Of a DNA stretch of 7,037 nt, positions 4,400 to 7,037 are shown piece by piece. The notes under the pieces are model-generated. The model made no database searches, was not told where the DNA came from, and saw only the letters and a program-made list of their open reading frames with translations. The translations under genes were made by a program, and so were the position numbers. Every line of letters begins with the position of its first letter. Position 1 is the first letter of the stretch. Source of the DNA: Pseudomonadota bacterium (GTDB lineage: Bacteria > Myxococcota > Polyangia > Polyangiales > Polyangiaceae); the NCBI GenBank assembly GCA_023419055.1, contig JAEZYO010000586.1:1-7037 (forward strand), given 5' to 3'.

Positions 4400-5975
4400 C
4401 TACCTCCTCGGCTTCCGGGGAGCTGTCGAGCAGCTTGCGGATGCGCGCAAATAGAGCTTCGTGCGTGAACGGCTTCTCGAGCAGATGCGCCGCCTGGTCC
4501 GCCTCCGACAGCATGTCCTGAGTGTACCCGGAGATGAAGAGCACGTGCGTCTGCGGGCGGCTCTCGCGGAAACGCCGCGCGAGCTCCGCGCCGCCCATCC
4601 TCGGCATCACGAGATCCGTGATGAGGAGGTGGATCGCGCCGGTGTGCGCCTCCGCTGCGCGCAGAGCTTCTTCTCCGTTGGACGCTTCGATCAATCGGTA
4701 ACCCTGGCTCGCGAGCTCGCTGACGAGCAGGCTTCGAACCAGGTCATTGTCCTCCACGAAGAGCAACGTCTCAGTGCCGGCAGGCGCGGGCTGCGAAGGT
4801 CGTACGGCCTGATCGGGCTCGAGCGCCGCCTCGGCCTCGGGGAAGTAGATGGTGAACGACGTCCCCGCGCCGAGCGCGCTGTCCACGGTGATGTGACCGT
4901 CGTTCTGCTTCACGATGCCGTAGCACATCGCGAGACCCAGGCCGGTGCCCTTGCCGAAAGCCTTCGTCGTGAAGAAGGGCTCGAACAAGTGCTCGCGCGC
5001 TTCCTCACTGAGCCCCTGCCCCGTGTCCCGCACGGTGAGCACGGCGAACGAACCGGCGGACACGCCGGGCAAGGGGCTGTGCGCGCTGCCGTTCAGAACG
5101 AGCCGCGTCGTACCGAAGCAGAGCTTGCCGCCGTTCGGCATCGCGTCCCGCGAATTGAGCGCCAAATTCAAGAGCAGCTGCGACATCTGGCTCGCGTCGA
5201 CCTTGACGGGCAGGCGCTCCGGCGAAAGGTCGGCGCTGACGTCGATGTTCTCTCCGAGCACGCGCTCGAGGAGCGCCGAGGTTTCGAGGACGACGTCGTT
5301 CAAATCGAGCACCTTGGGCTCGATCACCTGGCGGCGCGCGAAGGCGAGCAGCTGCTTCGTGAGGTTCGCTCCCCCTTCCGCCGTGAGCTGCAAAAGCGAC
5401 AGGTACTCGTGAGCCATCGAGTCCGCCGGCATCGCGCGCTGCGCGAGGGTGATCAGACCGAAGATGCTGGTGAGCAGGTTGTTGAAGTCGTGCGCGACCC
5501 CGCCGGCGAGCCTACCGATACTTTCGAGCTTCTGCGCCTGGAGCAGGCGGTCTTCCAGTTGCTTCCGGTCGGTAATGTCTTGAGCGACCACGACCATGGC
5601 GACCACGTTGCCCTCGTCGTCGAGCTCGGGCAGCCTCGCCGTTTCGAACCAACGCGTGCCGAGGGTCGGAACCTCGAGCTGCTCGATGGCGCCGAGCTTG
5701 GCTCGACCGGAGGCGAGCACCTCGAGATCGGCCTCGCGGTAGCGGCTCGCTGCCGCCGAGTGCCACCGCTCGATCTCCTCCAGACCAAGCTCCGTACGGG
5801 GGAGCGCGAGAGCTTGGGCGACGGCGCGATTCACGCGCAAAATCCGATTGTTTCGGTCCTTGTACAGCACGTACGCGGGTATCGCGTCGACGATTCGAGA
5901 GAGCTCGTCACGCTGCCGCCTCAGTTCCTCCAAACTGAGGGCGCCCCCCGGGACATGGGCGCCGTCCCCCGTCAC
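4380..5975 (-). CDS. Hybrid sensor histidine kinase (PAS-HisKA-HATPase_c-REC)
   Basis: A 531-residue soluble hybrid kinase with no membrane segment or signal peptide, so it probably senses a cytoplasmic signal. A short helical N-terminus (SLEELRRQRDELSRIVDAIP) leads into a PAS domain at about residues 30-135 (VLYKDRNNRILRVN, ending VVVAQDITDRKQLE). The dimerisation/phosphotransfer region is about 140-215, with the phospho-acceptor His162 in GVAHDFNN. The ATPase domain, about 255-380, has the N box (LALNSRDAMPNGG, Asn274), G1 (DTGQGL), F box (FEPFFTTK) and G2 (GKGTGLGLA). A Pro/Ala linker leads to a receiver at about 402-517 with acidic pair Glu408-Asp409, phospho-acceptor Asp454 (LITDLVMPRMGG), Ser482 and Lys501. 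All catalytic residues are present. There is no output domain, so a separate phosphotransfer or response protein is needed. The start is GTG, 16 bp after the stop of the upstream STAS-like gene, which implies one transcript. Confidence 0.95.
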   Translation of the reverse strand: MTGDGAHVPGGALSLEELRRQRDELSRIVDAIPAYVLYKDRNNRILRVNRAVAQALALPRTELGLEEIERWHSAAASRYREADLEVLASGRAKLGAIEQLEVPTLGTRWFETARLPELDDEGNVVAMVVVAQDITDRKQLEDRLLQAQKLESIGRLAGGVAHDFNNLLTSIFGLITLAQRAMPADSMAHEYLSLLQLTAEGGANLTKQLLAFARRQVIEPKVLDLNDVVLETSALLERVLGENIDVSADLSPERLPVKVDASQMSQLLLNLALNSRDAMPNGGKLCFGTTRLVLNGSAHSPLPGVSAGSFAVLTVRDTGQGLSEEAREHLFEPFFTTKAFGKGTGLGLAMCYGIVKQNDGHITVDSALGAGTSFTIYFPEAEAALEPDQAVRPSQPAPAGTETLLFVEDNDLVRSLLVSELASQGYRLIEASNGEEALRAAEAHTGAIHLLITDLVMPRMGGAELARRFRESRPQTHVLFISGYTQDMLSEADQAAHLLEKPFTHEALFARIRKLLDSSPEAEEVVRGAME

Positions 5976-5991
5976 TGCTCGGCCAACCTGG

Positions 5992-6372
5992 TCATGGTGA
6001 TGCGAGAGAAACGTCCTCCTCGAAGTCCTCGCGGACGCGGATCTTGACGCCGGTGGCGAAGCTAATCACGGCCGTCACCATCTTCAAAATGACGTCCGAC
6101 CGCGGCACGAGCACCGTGATCTGCGCGATCCGCGGCTTGTTCGTCCGAAGCCACTTCTTGATGGGCTCCTTCGTCTCCGGGTTGTGTCCGACGAGCTCAC
6201 GTAGGTCGAAGACGATGTTCGCGTCTTCGGCGGGCATCATTTCCGACAGCGCGTTGATGAATTGCGGGATCTCGTGAGTCAGCGTCGGCCCGGCGAAGCG
6301 CAACCAGATGGTCCCCGTCGCCGCCACCTTGGTGATCGCCCAGCTGGGCTTCGCCCCACTTCTGTCGACCAT
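5992..6372 (-). CDS. Small protein of unknown function, possibly STAS/SpoIIAA-like (paralogue 2)
   Basis: A 126-residue protein in the chosen form, homologous along its length to the product at 4013-4399. Shared features are Ser-Trp near the start, G-IW--F-GPT, EIP--I-AL---MP, VFDLR-L-G-NP-TKEP-K-WL, V-LVP---VI--MVTA and GVKIRV-E-FE. It has no signal peptide or heme motif and should be cytoplasmic. It lies directly upstream of the hybrid kinase on the same strand with only 16 bp between, so the two are very likely co-expressed and may interact; that is inference. ATG-6372 is chosen by alignment with the paralogue, with ACGGAAACTCC before it. ATG-6390 is preceded by GGGGCGAGGCA, the better Shine-Dalgarno, and would add six residues. 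ATG-6432 is also in frame. Confidence 0.85.
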   Translation of the reverse strand: MVDRSGAKPSWAITKVAATGTIWLRFAGPTLTHEIPQFINALSEMMPAEDANIVFDLRELVGHNPETKEPIKKWLRTNKPRIAQITVLVPRSDVILKMVTAVISFATGVKIRVREDFEEDVSLASP

Positions 6373-6380
6373 GGAGTTTC

Positions 6381-6410
6381 CGTATCTCATTGCCTCGCCC
6401 CGAGCGTCAA
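6381..6410 (-). promoter_or_regulatory. Weak sigma-70-type promoter candidate for STAS-like gene 2 and the kinase
   Basis: Read leftward, TTGACG (6410-6405) is followed after 18 bp by GATACG (6386-6381), with a TG one base before the -10. It sits between the cytochrome gene and ATG-6372. The -35 is good and the -10 is poor. If used, transcription would start almost at ATG-6372, and the ATG-6390 start would be excluded. Confidence 0.25.
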
Positions 6411-6421
6411 GCGCGGGTTTT

Positions 6422-6453
6422 CTAAGGATCATTAATCCACGTCACCACCTTAG
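6422..6453. promoter_or_regulatory. Inverted repeat in an AT-richer patch between the cytochrome and STAS-like gene 2
   Basis: CTAAGG (6422-6427) and CCTTAG (6448-6453) form 6-bp arms 20 bp apart. A smaller GGAT-N5-ATCC repeat (6426-6438) overlaps the left arm. This is the most AT-rich spot in the 104-bp gap. With no T run on either strand beyond the arms it is unlikely to be an intrinsic terminator. An operator is possible but unproven. Confidence 0.25.
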
Positions 6454-6476
6454 CCCGTGAGTAGGTCGGCGCACTG

Positions 6477-7037
6477 TCACGGCAGAATCCCGCGAGCAGG
6501 GCCGCTCGGCGGCGCCACGTGACAAACGGAGCAATCGTGAACGTCAGCAGGGAAACGATCCGAGCGGTCGTGAATCGCGTGCACCCGAATGTCGATCGCG
6601 TTGTCCGGCTCGATCCCGAGAGAAGAGTGACAACCGAAGCAGGCGCGCCGGTCTCCCATGCCGTGCAGGACGGTCTCGAAGTTCGTGCGCTCACCGGAGT
6701 GGCAGTTCCCGCAGGTAGTCCGAGGAGCAAAGCTCGAAGGAGCCGTTTGCCCGACCTGGATCTCGGCCGTCGTCCCCCGATTCAGCGCCTCCCCGGCGTA
6801 GTCTCGACGTGCCTTGATCGCAGCGACATAGGTCCCGGGTTCCGCGTCGCTCGGGATGGTGAAGGTCACGATGTCGGAAACGGGCAAGGACCAGAGACCA
6901 GGTTCCGCAAATCCGCCGAAGATGACGCCTGCCGGTGGAATGGTCTGACCGACCGCGGAATATCCGTCCACGTGAGTGGTCGCAAAGGGCACTTGAGGCG
7001 CGAAGAAGAGCGCAGGGTCCACGACGGTCGCCGGTGT
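6477..7037 (-). CDS. Multiheme c-type cytochrome, C-terminal part (5' end beyond window)
   Basis: The frame is open to the right edge and 186 residues are visible. The first 90 or so are beta-rich and Ig-like (GLWSLPVSDIVTFTIPSDAEPGTYVAAIKARRD read as strands). Then come three c-type heme sites, CGNCH, CFGCH and CSVCH, at visible residues 109-113, 133-137 and 169-173. Extra histidines at VLHG, VHAIHD and DVHD could be distal ligands, as in bis-His multiheme cytochromes. The protein ends 13 residues after the last heme site. Heme attachment takes place outside the cytoplasm, so it should be exported, but the signal peptide is outside the window. The beta-domain-plus-hemes layout recalls OmcA/MtrC-type outer-surface or periplasmic cytochromes; the family cannot be fixed from this fragment, and more hemes may lie upstream. 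It is on the same strand as STAS-like gene 2, 104 bp away. Confidence 0.88.
   Translation of the reverse strand, partial: TPATVVDPALFFAPQVPFATTHVDGYSAVGQTIPPAGVIFGGFAEPGLWSLPVSDIVTFTIPSDAEPGTYVAAIKARRDYAGEALNRGTTAEIQVGQTAPSSFAPRTTCGNCHSGERTNFETVLHGMGDRRACFGCHSSLGIEPDNAIDIRVHAIHDRSDRFPADVHDCSVCHVAPPSGPARGILP

Noticed and set aside
4461..6047. Long open frame (528 codons) on the + strand opposite the kinase
   Set aside because: Its translation is Arg/Glu/His-rich with no recognisable domain. It is the antisense shadow of a clear four-domain kinase; such shadows are common in G+C-rich DNA.
1..7037. CRISPR arrays, tRNA or rRNA genes, transposases, attachment sites
   Set aside because: I looked on both strands and saw no regularly spaced long repeats, no tRNA-like cloverleaf, no rRNA segment and no transposase or integrase reading frame.

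Overview
The window is about two-thirds G+C by eye, with strong G/C bias at third codon positions. It reads like the chromosome of a free-living, signalling-rich Gram-negative bacterium. A PAS hybrid histidine kinase, small CBS and Usp proteins, sigma-54-type promoters and a multiheme c-type cytochrome together suggest a deltaproteobacterial or myxobacterial (Myxococcota-like) source. That placement is inference; no rRNA or other taxonomic marker is present.

Layout, left to right: (1) the 3' nine-tenths of ppsA (+), cut by the left edge. (2) A convergent minus-strand pair, a two-CBS-domain protein followed by a UspA-type universal stress protein. (3) A 217-bp divergent regulatory region. (4) A second CBS protein (+), then a small protein of unknown function, tentatively STAS/SpoIIAA-like (+). 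(5) A minus-strand unit holding a close paralogue of that small protein followed by a PAS-HisKA-HATPase-REC hybrid kinase, whose 3' end overlaps the first paralogue by 20 bp. (6) The 3' end of a multiheme cytochrome c gene (-), cut by the right edge. Every base lies in or close to a gene; no gap exceeds about 220 bp.

The genes look like an energy- or redox-stress neighbourhood. PpsA makes PEP from pyruvate. CBS pairs commonly sense adenine nucleotides, and Usp proteins often bind ATP. The kinase and its two paralogous partners look like a signalling module. The cytochrome points to extracytoplasmic electron transfer. A common role is inference.

The most interesting signals are regulatory. 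Three 10-of-12 matches to the sigma-54 -24/-12 consensus lie within about 660 bp, one before each of usp, CBS-1 and CBS-2. The two divergent ones share a nearly identical 15-bp core. Before usp, GTGCCC is repeated three times at exactly 21-bp spacing. For usp and CBS-2 the predicted transcription start falls one base before the ATG, which implies leaderless mRNAs or wrongly placed starts. The most unusual gene arrangement is the pair of roughly 50% identical small proteins flanking the hybrid kinase.
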